From: an uncultured Oscillibacter sp.
Lineage (GTDB): Bacteria > Bacillota > Clostridia > Oscillospirales > Oscillospiraceae
Length of the DNA: 11,909 nucleotides
Assembly (NCBI RefSeq): GCF_910587525.1
Contig: NZ_CAJULS010000071.1
Location: forward strand, 1-11,909
Direction: 5' to 3'
Shown here: in pieces, positions 1-6,124 of the stretch
Numbering within the stretch: position 1 is the first letter of the stretch
Layout of the letters: every line of letters begins with the position of its first letter
Position numbers and translations under genes: made by a program
The notes under the pieces: model-generated
What the model saw: the letters and a program-made list of their open reading frames with translations, nothing else
Databases searched by the model: none
What the model was told of the DNA's origin: nothing

Positions 1-519
1 GACCTCATCGCCGAGATTGAGGGTGGCATCAAGAAGGAGGTCAGCGTGGGGTGCAGCGTGAGGCGCAGTGTGTGCTCCATCTGCGGCGCGGAGGAGGGCG
101 GCTGCCAGCACGTGAAGGGACATGTCTATGACGGGAAGCTGTGCTTTACAGAGCTGCGGGAGCCTGCCGACGCCTACGAGTGGTCCTTCGTGGCGGTGCC
201 CGCCCAGCGGAGCGCCGGAGTGCTGAAGCGGTTCGGTCAGGAGGACGGGCAGCTGACCCGGCTGCGTAAGGAGGCCGCGCTGGGGCGGCGATATCTGGCG
301 GAGCTGCGGCGGGAGGTGGTACGCCTTGCCATGCTGGCGGACGACTGCCTGGACGGCGGCGTGTTCGCCAAGGCGGCGGAACGGATGGAGGAGCCGGAGC
401 TGCTGGCACTGAAGGAAGCCTACGGTGCACAGGCGGCCAAACGCTTCCCGGCATCGCCCCAGCTGCGCCCCCGGCCCGCGGAGGAGGAGCGGGGCGACGC
501 GGGGGCATTCCAGATTTGA
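1..519 (+). CDS. Phage prohead (capsid maturation) protease, C-terminal part
   Basis: The frame is open from base 1, so the gene starts upstream; the GTG at 46 is internal (residues before it read DLIAEIEGGIKKEVSVGCS). The visible 172 residues contain the pattern typical of HK97-type/clostridial phage prohead proteases: a 'kkevSvGCSV' strand, a small cysteine cluster (CSIC, then CQH six residues later, then KLC) and the block DAYEWSFVAVPAQ just before AGVLKRFG. The rest is a charged helical tail probably acting as a scaffold-like or linker segment. The family cleaves scaffold and capsid N-termini inside the procapsid. The catalytic residues should lie mostly upstream and cannot be checked here. 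It sits directly before decoration and capsid genes, the normal place for this protease. Family assignment is by motif memory, not a search. Confidence 0.82.
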   Translation, partial: DLIAEIEGGIKKEVSVGCSVRRSVCSICGAEEGGCQHVKGHVYDGKLCFTELREPADAYEWSFVAVPAQRSAGVLKRFGQEDGQLTRLRKEAALGRRYLAELRREVVRLAMLADDCLDGGVFAKAAERMEEPELLALKEAYGAQAAKRFPASPQLRPRPAEEERGDAGAFQI

Positions 520-532
520 GCCACGGGCCGGA

Positions 533-558
533 GAGGGCGGAAAGAGGCCTCCGCCCTC
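533..558 (+). other. GC-rich stem-loop between protease and decoration gene
   Basis: GAGGGCGG (533-540) pairs perfectly with CCGCCCTC (551-558) around a 10-base loop. No T-run follows directly; the nearest A-rich stretch is ATAAAAAACA at 571-580, just before the RBS of the next gene. It may be an mRNA processing or attenuation element that raises capsid mRNA relative to protease mRNA, but that is inference from position only. Confidence 0.4.
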
Positions 559-594
559 CCGCCCCGAGCCATAAAAAACAGTAGGAGGACGGCA

Positions 595-942
595 ATGAGA
601 GTTTCTTATGAGGGAATCGGCCAGTGGGCCGCCACCTTCGCCTGCAGCGGGGTGCGCGAGGGACAGGTGGTGAAAGTCAGCGAAGGCGGCACGGTGAGCG
701 CCTGTGAGGAGGGCGGCAGCTTCTGCGGCGTGGCGCTGGCGGTGAGCCGGGGCGGCGATGCCTGTACCGTGGCCCTGGGGGGCATGGTGACCGCGGGGTA
801 CTCCGGCGGCACCGCGCCCGGCGTGGGCTGGGTCAATCTGGCGGCGGACGGCAGCGGCGGCGTAACCGCGGCGGACGGCGGGAGGAGCTATCTGGTGGTG
901 GACGTGGACAGCAGCGTCAAGACGGTCACATTTGTACTGTAA
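595..942 (+). CDS. Putative capsid decoration/stabilising protein
   Basis: A 115-aa protein made almost entirely of short beta-strands and Gly/Ser/Ala turns (for example GQVVKVSEGGTV, GVALAVSRGG, TVALGGMVTAGYSG, and a C-terminal VDSSVKTVTFVL strand). This size, composition and position between prohead protease and major capsid gene match the small beta-rich cement/decoration proteins (gpD-like or DUF2190-like) that sit on capsid trimers. A strong RBS (TAGGAGGA at 582-589) precedes the ATG by five bases. No signal peptide or membrane segment is seen. Function is inferred from position and fold-like composition; a structural search would be needed to be firm. Confidence 0.65.
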   Translation: MRVSYEGIGQWAATFACSGVREGQVVKVSEGGTVSACEEGGSFCGVALAVSRGGDACTVALGGMVTAGYSGGTAPGVGWVNLAADGSGGVTAADGGRSYLVVDVDSSVKTVTFVL

Positions 943-957
943 CAGGAGGAGGAAACA

Positions 958-1995
958 ATGAGCTATCATTTTGAGAATCTGAAACTGGAGAAGGGCATGT
1001 ACGGCCGGGGCGGCCGGACCTTTGCCCAGACGCTGGAGGAGCTGGACCCTAGCGAGCAGTACCGCGGCACGGCCCTGGAGGGGCTGGACGCCTTCCAGCG
1101 GCAGCTGAAGCGGTTTGACATCCATGTCAAGGGCGCGGGCAGCGATAGGGTGGAGAAGTTTTTCCACACCTCCGACTCCGCCGTGCTGTTCCCGGAGTTC
1201 GTCTCCCGGGTGGTGCGCCAGGGGCTGGAGGAGGAGAGCGTTCTGCCCGCCATTACCGCCACGGTGACCCGGTTTGACGGCATGGACTACCGCTCCATCG
1301 CCTCCGTGCCCACAGAGGCGCAAAAAAAGCTCCGCCGGGTGGAGGAGGGGGCAGAGATCCCCCAGACCACCATCCGAACCCAGGAGAACCTGGTACGGCT
1401 CCACAAGCGGGGCAGAATGCTGGTGGCCTCCTACGAGGCCATTCGGTTCCAGCGGCTGGACCTCTTTTCTGTGACGCTGCGGCAGATCGGCGCGTACATC
1501 GGGCGGATGCACCTGGAGGACGCCATCGGAGTGCTGCGCAACGGCGACGGCAACCAGAATCCGGCTCAGGTGTTCACCGCAGGTACGGCTCCCATTACCA
1601 AAGGCACCAAGACCATGTCCTATGGAGCGCTGCTGGACTTCTGGAGCCAATTCGACCCCTACACCATGAATACCATGCTGGTGAGCAGCGACATGATGCT
1701 GGCCATGCTGAAGCTGGCGGAGTTCCAGAATCCCCTGACGGGGCTGAACTTCCAGGGCACCGGCACGCTGACCTCTCCTCTGGGAGCAAAGCTCCTGCGG
1801 ACCTCCGCCATGCCCGCCGGGACCATCATCGGCCTGGATAAGAACTATGCCCTGGAGCAGATCTGCGGCAGCGAGATCACCGTGGAGTATGACAAGCTCA
1901 TTGACCGCCAGCTGGAGCGGGCGGCCATCACCTCCATCTCCGGCTTCGCCAAGCTCTTCACCGACGCGGCCAAGGTTTTGACGGTCACGGAATGA
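958..1995 (+). CDS. Major capsid protein (HK97 fold)
   Basis: A 345-aa soluble protein of usual size for a phage major capsid subunit. The N-terminal ~60 residues are charged and helical (likely delta/scaffold or N-arm region, a target of the upstream protease). Then come blocks seen in this family: a helix-strand stretch around 75-105 (SAVLFPEFVSRVVRQGLEEESVLP as helix then strand), a long helix around 165-195 ending HLEDAIGVLRNGDGNQNPA, and the C-terminal strand/helix ERAAITSISGFAKLFTDAAKVL that fits the A-domain end ('r.a...s..gf..l..da...l'). The RBS AGGAGGAGG (944-952) is the strongest of the operon, as expected for the most abundant product. Its stop overlaps the next start by ATGA. No truncation is seen. 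Confidence 0.88.
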   Translation: MSYHFENLKLEKGMYGRGGRTFAQTLEELDPSEQYRGTALEGLDAFQRQLKRFDIHVKGAGSDRVEKFFHTSDSAVLFPEFVSRVVRQGLEEESVLPAITATVTRFDGMDYRSIASVPTEAQKKLRRVEEGAEIPQTTIRTQENLVRLHKRGRMLVASYEAIRFQRLDLFSVTLRQIGAYIGRMHLEDAIGVLRNGDGNQNPAQVFTAGTAPITKGTKTMSYGALLDFWSQFDPYTMNTMLVSSDMMLAMLKLAEFQNPLTGLNFQGTGTLTSPLGAKLLRTSAMPAGTIIGLDKNYALEQICGSEITVEYDKLIDRQLERAAITSISGFAKLFTDAAKVLTVTE

Positions 1996-2357
1996 GCGGG
2001 GAGATTTTGACGCTGGCCCGGATTGTCTCCGGCGCCGGAGAGGCGGAGGCGGCCCTGCTGAGTCCGCTGTGCCAGGCGGCGCGGCAGCGCTGGGAGGTCC
2101 GGCTGAGGCCGGGCCTGACCCCGGAGGACTGCGGGGCGGCCTTCTCCTGCGCCGCCGCCTTCACGGCGGCGGCGGACTTGGCGGCGGGCCGAAGCGGCGG
2201 CTCTGTCAGCGCCTTTACGGCGGGGGACATCTCCGTCAAGGGACGGGGGGCGGCGGAGGCCGCCGCCCTGGCCCAGGGTCTCCGCCGGACGGCGGAGGAG
2301 CTGATGGCTCCCTATGCGGAGGCGGAGGACTTCTGTTTCAAAGGAGTGCGGGGATGA
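1992..2357 (+). CDS. Putative head-tail connector (adaptor, gp6/gp15-like)
   Basis: A 121-aa Ala-rich, mainly helical protein. It starts at ATG 1992, overlapping the capsid stop as ATGA. It is the first of three small genes between capsid and sheath, the slot used by the ring-forming adaptor protein in PBSX-, SPP1- and HK97-type phages. The sequence itself has a helical N-terminus (EILTLARIVSGAGEAEAALLS) and a second helical half rich in EAAALAQGLRRTAEELM. I do not recognise a diagnostic motif, so the role rests on order and size. It would attach to the portal ring, linking head to neck. Confidence 0.55.
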   Translation: MSGEILTLARIVSGAGEAEAALLSPLCQAARQRWEVRLRPGLTPEDCGAAFSCAAAFTAAADLAAGRSGGSVSAFTAGDISVKGRGAAEAAALAQGLRRTAEELMAPYAEAEDFCFKGVRG

Positions 2358-2674
2358 CAGCGTGGACAGAGGAAATTTTATCCCGCCACGGCCAGACGGT
2401 GACCCTTGAGACAAAGGAGGGCCGCCGCACCGTGCAGGCGTTTTTGCAGCCGGTACGGGAGCGGCGGGAGGAGATCCCCGGTACGGTGACGGAGATCGGC
2501 TGGACGGACGGGCGGCTGTGGCTGTATCTGGGCCGGGAGGAGATCGGGCCCGGGGACGCGGTGGAGTGGAACGGCATGGCCCTCCAGGTGCGCAGCAGCC
2601 GGCCCTGCTATATCGGCGGGACACTGAGCCACTGGCGGGCGTCCCTGGAACGGAGATGGGAGGCAGCGGAATGA
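2354..2674 (+). CDS. Putative head-closure/stopper protein (XkdH-like position)
   Basis: A 106-aa protein starting at ATG 2354, which overlaps the preceding stop as ATGA; a longer open frame extends upstream from 2069 but has no ribosome site and overlaps the previous gene. It has alternating beta-strands (QTVTLETKEGRRTVQAFLQPV, GRLWLYLGREEIGPGDAVEWNGMALQVRSS) consistent with the small beta-barrel neck proteins that close the head after packaging. The phrase 'GD.VEWNG..YQVRSS' type ending is common in minor structural proteins of this slot (PBSX XkdH region). Role inferred from order, size and beta content. Confidence 0.6.
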   Translation: MTAWTEEILSRHGQTVTLETKEGRRTVQAFLQPVRERREEIPGTVTEIGWTDGRLWLYLGREEIGPGDAVEWNGMALQVRSSRPCYIGGTLSHWRASLERRWEAAE

Positions 2675-3165
2675 AAGAGCTGGCACAGGTGCGGGATGCT
2701 GTGATCTCCGCCCTGCGGGGCGCGGGGCTGACGGCCCTGGCCGCATTTCCGGCGGAGCACGCCAGGGCTTACAGTGGAGCTGTGGCTGCGGTGGCGGTAG
2801 GAGCCGCCCGGGGAAAGGCTGTGGGGCTTTGCAACTATTTAGGGGAGGTAGATGACAAAACGCACGGCACCGTCCGGGAGGTGTACGGAAAGCAGCTGGA
2901 GGGGATTATCACAGTGGACATCCGGGGCCGCCGGGCCGCGGAATGCGAGACAGGCTGTGAGCGGGCCGCTGAGGCGCTGCTGGGCGGCCTGCCCGCCGGT
3001 ATCCGGCCCGGAGAGCTGCGCTGGGAGGCCCTGACGTGGGAGCGGGAGACGGGAATGTTCCTGCGGCGGGGAGAACTGCAATGCCGGACCTTTTTTGTGG
3101 CGGAGAGCCGGGAGGACGGAGCGGCGTTTTTGAATTTTATTTTGAAAGGGGTAATCACCAATTGA
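2671..3165 (+). CDS. Putative tail completion/terminator protein (XkdI/XkdJ-like position)
   Basis: A 164-aa protein beginning at ATG 2671, overlapping the previous stop as ATGA. N-terminal helix (ELAQVRDAVISALRGAGL), then strands around AAVAVGAARGKAVGLCNYLGEV, a strand EGIITVDIRG, a helix ECETGCERAAEALLGGL and a C-terminal beta hairpin with RRGELQCRTFFVAES. That alpha/beta layout and length fit tail terminator/completion proteins that cap the tube at the neck. It is the last gene before the sheath, as in PBSX-type elements. Its final codon and stop overlap the TTG start of the sheath gene. No catalytic motif is visible. Confidence 0.55.
   Translation: MKELAQVRDAVISALRGAGLTALAAFPAEHARAYSGAVAAVAVGAARGKAVGLCNYLGEVDDKTHGTVREVYGKQLEGIITVDIRGRRAAECETGCERAAEALLGGLPAGIRPGELRWEALTWERETGMFLRRGELQCRTFFVAESREDGAAFLNFILKGVITN
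3144..3164 (+). promoter_or_regulatory. RBS and TTG start that decide the sheath gene start
   Basis: GAAAGGGG (3144-3151) lies ten bases before TTG at 3162-3164. The TTG shares TG with the TGA stop of the preceding gene (TTGA, 3162-3165). The ATG at 3178 is in another frame, and the next in-frame GTG would remove the conserved RPGVY segment, so TTG is the only reasonable start. Confidence 0.75.
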
Positions 3166-4223
3166 ACGGAATCTCACATGAGCGGCCAGGTGTCTACTCG
3201 GTCTATGACACATCGGCGGTGGTGTCTGCCGGACAGGCCCCCAAGGCAGTGGGCGTGGCCGCAAGGGCCGCCAAGGGCACGGTGGGCACGGCGGTGACAG
3301 TGACCGGCTACGCCGCCGGGGCGGAGGCCTTCGGCGAGGACACCGCTCCGGGAATGGGCACGCTGCTGCGGCTGCTGTTCCTCAACGGCGCGTCCAGCGT
3401 GACGGCGGTGCGGGTGGCGGACACCGGGACACTGGAGGACTATCAGTCGGCTTTTGAGGCATTGAACAAACAGGATGTGCAGGTGGTGGTATGCGACAGC
3501 GCCGACCAGACGGTACATCAGGCGCTGCGCGGCGCGGTGGAGACGGCCTCCGCCGCCCGGCAGGAGCGCATCGCCGTGGTGGGCGGCAGCGGAGAGGATG
3601 TGTCTGCCCTGGTGAAACACGCGGCGGCGCTGAACAGCGAGCGCGTGGCGCTGGTGGGGCCCGACGCCCTGGACAGCCAGGGGGAGACCATCCCCTCCGT
3701 GTTTGCCGCGGCGGCTGTGGCAGGAGCCGTGGCCTCCGGCCGGGACCCGGCGGCTCCCCTCAACGGCGCGGCCCTGCGGGGACTGGGCGGCCTTGCCGCC
3801 GATTACAGCGACAGCGAGATCGATCTGCTGGTACGGGGCGGCGTGACGCCCCTGGAGAACGCGGCGGGCGTCATCTCCCCGGTGCGGGGCATCACCACCC
3901 GGACCACCACCGGCGGCGCGCCGGACGCCACCTGGAGGGAGCTGACCACCGTCCTCATCGCGGACGACGTGATTCCCGCCATCCGCAGCGCCCTGCGGAG
4001 CAAGTTCTCCCGGGCCAAGAACACGCAGCGCAGCCGGGGGGCCATCCGCTCTCAGGTGATCGTGGAGCTGGAGAAGAAGGCGGCAGCGGAGATCATCGAC
4101 GGCTACGGGGACGTGGCGGTTTCGGCCTCCCCCGACGACCCTGCGGTGTGCCTGGTGGAGTTCAGCTTTGCCGTGGCCCACGGCCTGAACCAAATCTATC
4201 TGACAGTACACATCACGGTGTAA
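3162..4223 (+). CDS. Contractile tail sheath protein (XkdK/diffocin-sheath-like)
   Basis: A 353-aa protein from a TTG start. The N-terminus NGISHERPGVYSVYDTS carries the RPGVY signature of sheath proteins. The middle has a Rossmann-like alternation (QVVVCDS, RIAVVGGSG, RVALVGPD, then an Ala-rich helix AAAAVAGAVASGRDP). The C-terminal domain has VRGITTRTTTGG, the DDVIPAIRSALRSKF helix typical of the conserved sheath core, and a final strand HGLNQIYLTVHITV that would take part in the inter-subunit handshake. It is short compared with PBSX XkdK or T4 gp18, close to the compact sheaths of clostridial R-type elements. It forms the outer contractile cylinder around the tube. Translation is coupled to the upstream gene. 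Confidence 0.92.
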   Translation: MNGISHERPGVYSVYDTSAVVSAGQAPKAVGVAARAAKGTVGTAVTVTGYAAGAEAFGEDTAPGMGTLLRLLFLNGASSVTAVRVADTGTLEDYQSAFEALNKQDVQVVVCDSADQTVHQALRGAVETASAARQERIAVVGGSGEDVSALVKHAAALNSERVALVGPDALDSQGETIPSVFAAAAVAGAVASGRDPAAPLNGAALRGLGGLAADYSDSEIDLLVRGGVTPLENAAGVISPVRGITTRTTTGGAPDATWRELTTVLIADDVIPAIRSALRSKFSRAKNTQRSRGAIRSQVIVELEKKAAAEIIDGYGDVAVSASPDDPAVCLVEFSFAVAHGLNQIYLTVHITV

Positions 4224-4235
4224 GGAGGGCGGAAT

Positions 4236-4625
4236 ATGGAGATGAAGGGATTTCCCACCAGCGCGGACATCTATCTGGAGTTGGACGGAAGGAAGATCGC
4301 GGTGGTGCAGGGGTATACCGCCAAGGCGTCCAAGTCCTCCCGGTTTGTGGAGGCATTCGGCGAGAGCGAGCCGGTGGCTACCATTGACGGCCAGCGGAAA
4401 TACACCCTGGAGCTGACACGGCTGTACGCCACGGACGATGCCGTGTCCGACGGCATCAATTTCTATGACCTGGAGGACTTCTCCCTGGTGATCTGCAAGC
4501 CGGACCGGAAAATCATTTACAGCGGCTGCCAGTGGAACGCCATCCAGGAGGAGGGCCAGCTGAACGCCATGGTGGCGGAGAAAGTGACGCTGGTAGCCTC
4601 CAAGCGGATCGAGACCTCGGCGTGA
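4236..4625 (+). CDS. Tail tube protein (XkdM-like)
   Basis: A 129-aa beta-rich protein directly downstream of the sheath gene, with RBS AAGGAGGG (4222-4229) overlapping the sheath stop. Features seen: N-terminal 'MKGFPTSADIYLELDGRKI' strands, a middle segment RKYTLELTRLYATDDAVSDGINFYDLEDFSLVIC, and a C-terminal strand MVAEKVTLVASKRIE. This matches the small tube-forming beta-barrel (XkdM/gpFII type) that stacks as hexameric rings inside the sheath. The '.V.F.L.R.YA.D...DG..FYDL.DF.L.I..P...I.Y.GC.W' pattern is familiar from clostridial phage tube proteins. Stop overlaps the next start as GTGA. Confidence 0.82.
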   Translation: MEMKGFPTSADIYLELDGRKIAVVQGYTAKASKSSRFVEAFGESEPVATIDGQRKYTLELTRLYATDDAVSDGINFYDLEDFSLVICKPDRKIIYSGCQWNAIQEEGQLNAMVAEKVTLVASKRIETSA

Positions 4626-4927
4626 GGGACATCGATGAGCTGCGGCCGCTGACGGCGGGCCGCCTGCTGGCGCTGTGGCGGGAGACCCGGGAGGCGGCGG
4701 AGGATCCGCTGGAGCGGACCGTCCTCTGCAATGCCAGAATCGCTGCGGCCTGCTGCTTTTACCGGGGAGAGCCGGTATTTGAGGATGAACAGGCGGTGCT
4801 GGCGGACCTGACGGGCCATCAGATCGAGACGCTGCTGCGGCGTCTGGCAGAGGCAGAGCCCGCAAAAGAGGAAACCGGAAATCCCGCCTTTAACCAGAGG
4901 CGCTTTGAAACGCTGCGGGAGGGCTGA
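4622..4927 (+). CDS. Putative tail assembly chaperone (XkdN-like slot)
   Basis: A 101-aa helical protein starting at GTG 4622, which overlaps the tube stop (GTGA). The first residues are MRDIDELRPLTAGRLLALWRE; an open frame upstream of this has no ribosome site and lies over the tube gene. The C-terminus NPAFNQRRFETLREG resembles the end of tail assembly chaperones of Gram-positive phages. Position between tube and the tape-measure slot supports this role, which is to hold the tape measure soluble during tube assembly. It is shorter than XkdN, and the middle has an unusual Cys pair (AAACCFYRG). The next gene is in the same frame, separated by one UGA and one codon. Confidence 0.5.
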   Translation: MRDIDELRPLTAGRLLALWRETREAAEDPLERTVLCNARIAAACCFYRGEPVFEDEQAVLADLTGHQIETLLRRLAEAEPAKEETGNPAFNQRRFETLREG

Positions 4928-4930
4928 GGT

Positions 4931-5509
4931 ATGGATTACATCCAGGAGGAGTTCCGGCGCCAGCGGGAGGCACTGGCCGGCCTGCTGCTGGGGAGAGGAC
5001 CGGTTGGCGGCGAGGGCGGCGGCGCAGAGCCGCCGGCAAAGGGCGTGAACGTGCCGGCGGGCTTACCGGCGGGCGCACGGGCGGGCGCTGTCCCGGAGCG
5101 GGTGCAGGCGCTTTCTCTGGCGGAGAACGCGTATGAAGGGAATCCTGCGTGGAGCGGGGGCCTGGCGGCCCCAGGTCTCCCCCGCTCCGGTTCCCGGGCG
5201 GAGGACGCCGGGGAGGCGGCGGAGTTTCTATGGGGAGAGGCCTTGGCCGCCTTTGCGGAGAACGGACGGCAGGAGGAGATATCTGTACCCGCAGAAGGCG
5301 CTTCCCCGCCCGGCTCGGCTGGCGCCGTGCGGAGGGCGGACACTGGCGGCCCGGCGGCGGGGCGGTCTCCGGCAGGCATTGCCCGGGAGCGGACGGTGAC
5401 GGAGTTTGTTCAGGTGGAGAGCGGTGGCGCTGCCGCCGGAGCGGAGGCACTGTCCCGGGCTTTTCAGCGGGACGCCCGCCGGTACGACGGCGGCTTTTCC
5501 CTGTATTAG
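4931..5509 (+). CDS. Unrecognised Gly/Ala/Pro-rich protein in the tape-measure slot
   Basis: A 192-aa protein of which about 44% is Gly, Ala or Pro (32 G, 39 A, 14 P by hand count). Start ATG 4931 with GGAGGG at 4918-4923. Residues 1-22 are a likely amphipathic helix (DYIQEEFRRQREALAGLLLG), 23-75 and 110-150 are low-complexity linker-like, about 85-110 is a second helix (EAAEFLWGEALAAFAENG), and the last ~40 form a charged helix ending SRAFQRDARRYDGGFSLY. No transmembrane hairpins, no lysozyme-like domain and no long coiled coil of the kind normally found in tape-measure proteins are visible. It lies exactly where XkdO (over 1000 aa in PBSX) would be. It may be a very short tape measure, a second chaperone, or a replacement; I do not recognise the family. 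High GC at codon third positions supports real coding. Confidence 0.65.
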   Translation: MDYIQEEFRRQREALAGLLLGRGPVGGEGGGAEPPAKGVNVPAGLPAGARAGAVPERVQALSLAENAYEGNPAWSGGLAAPGLPRSGSRAEDAGEAAEFLWGEALAAFAENGRQEEISVPAEGASPPGSAGAVRRADTGGPAAGRSPAGIARERTVTEFVQVESGGAAAGAEALSRAFQRDARRYDGGFSLY

Positions 5510-5539
5510 GGGAAACATTTTGAAGAGAGGAGCGTGGTC

Positions 5540-6124
5540 ATGCGGCTGACATCCATGCGGTACAAGGACTATACCTGGCCCCACAATCCGGAGATCTACA
5601 CGGTGGAAAACCGCCGCCGTGTGGCGGTCCATAAAATTCCCTTCGGCTCCTGCGTCTTTCAGGAGCTGGGGGGCACCTACCGCATTCTGCGGGGGGAGGG
5701 AGAGTTCTCCGGAGCGGACGCCTACGACCAGTTCCGGCAACTGGAAGGCGTGTTTCAGGAGGGCGGACCGGGGCAGCTGGTTCACCCGGTGTGGACGGTC
5801 CAGCGGGCCTACTTTGTCTCCCTGAAGGCCACAGAAAAGCCTTTGCCGGATTACGTGCGGTACAGCTTCGAGTTCTGGGAGGACTGCGGCGGCTACGGCG
5901 GCGGCCTGACGGAGAGCGACAACGGCGGTGCGCTGCTTCACCCGGGGAACCAGACCGGGGGCGGCGCCAGCGGGAACCGGACCGTCCACATTATAAAAAA
6001 GGGGGATACCCTCTGGGGTATCGCCCGCCAGTACGGCGCGGCGCTGACAGATTTAATCGCGGCCAACCCCCAGATCAAAAACCCCAACCTGATCTATCCG
6101 GGAAATGAGGTGTATCTGCCGTGA
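5540..6124 (+). CDS. LysM-domain tail/baseplate protein (XkdP-like)
   Basis: A 194-aa protein. I choose ATG 5540 because AGAGAGGAG (5524-5532) is seven bases upstream; the in-frame GTG at 5534 would be too close. Residues 1-115 form a beta-rich domain (YKDYTWPHNPEIYTVENRR through YVRYSFEFWED) of the kind found at the N-terminus of XkdP and phage DNA-circulation-like proteins. After a Gly-rich linker (116-147), residues 148-193 are a clear LysM: VHIIKKGDTLWGIARQYG, DLIAANPQIKNPNLIYPGNEVYLP. In contractile tails this protein joins the tube to the hub, with LysM in the baseplate interior. Its stop overlaps the hub start as GTGA. Confidence 0.85.
   Translation: MRLTSMRYKDYTWPHNPEIYTVENRRRVAVHKIPFGSCVFQELGGTYRILRGEGEFSGADAYDQFRQLEGVFQEGGPGQLVHPVWTVQRAYFVSLKATEKPLPDYVRYSFEFWEDCGGYGGGLTESDNGGALLHPGNQTGGGASGNRTVHIIKKGDTLWGIARQYGAALTDLIAANPQIKNPNLIYPGNEVYLP

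Noticed and set aside
1845..2624. 259-aa minus-strand open frame opposite the connector genes
   Set aside because: Arg/Pro/Ser-rich translation without motifs, opposite three tightly coupled + strand genes.
3491..4387. 298-aa + strand frame inside the sheath gene
   Set aside because: Gly/Arg-rich out-of-frame reading of the sheath gene, which has clear family motifs in its own frame.
3174..4865. 563-aa minus-strand open frame opposite sheath, tube and chaperone genes
   Set aside because: Same cause: antisense shadow of GC-rich coding sequence, with no family features, covering three supported + genes.
4850..4930. Possible -1 ribosomal slippery site in the chaperone gene, as in lambda G/GT
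   Set aside because: Only GCAAAAGAGG and similar runs are seen, with no X-XXY-YYZ heptamer; the following gene is in the same frame so no shift would be needed.
5133..5523. Two other + strand open frames over the Gly/Ala-rich gene
   Set aside because: Their products are Arg/Gly/Pro-rich and lack the GC-rich third-position pattern; the 4931 frame has a proper RBS and better codon use.
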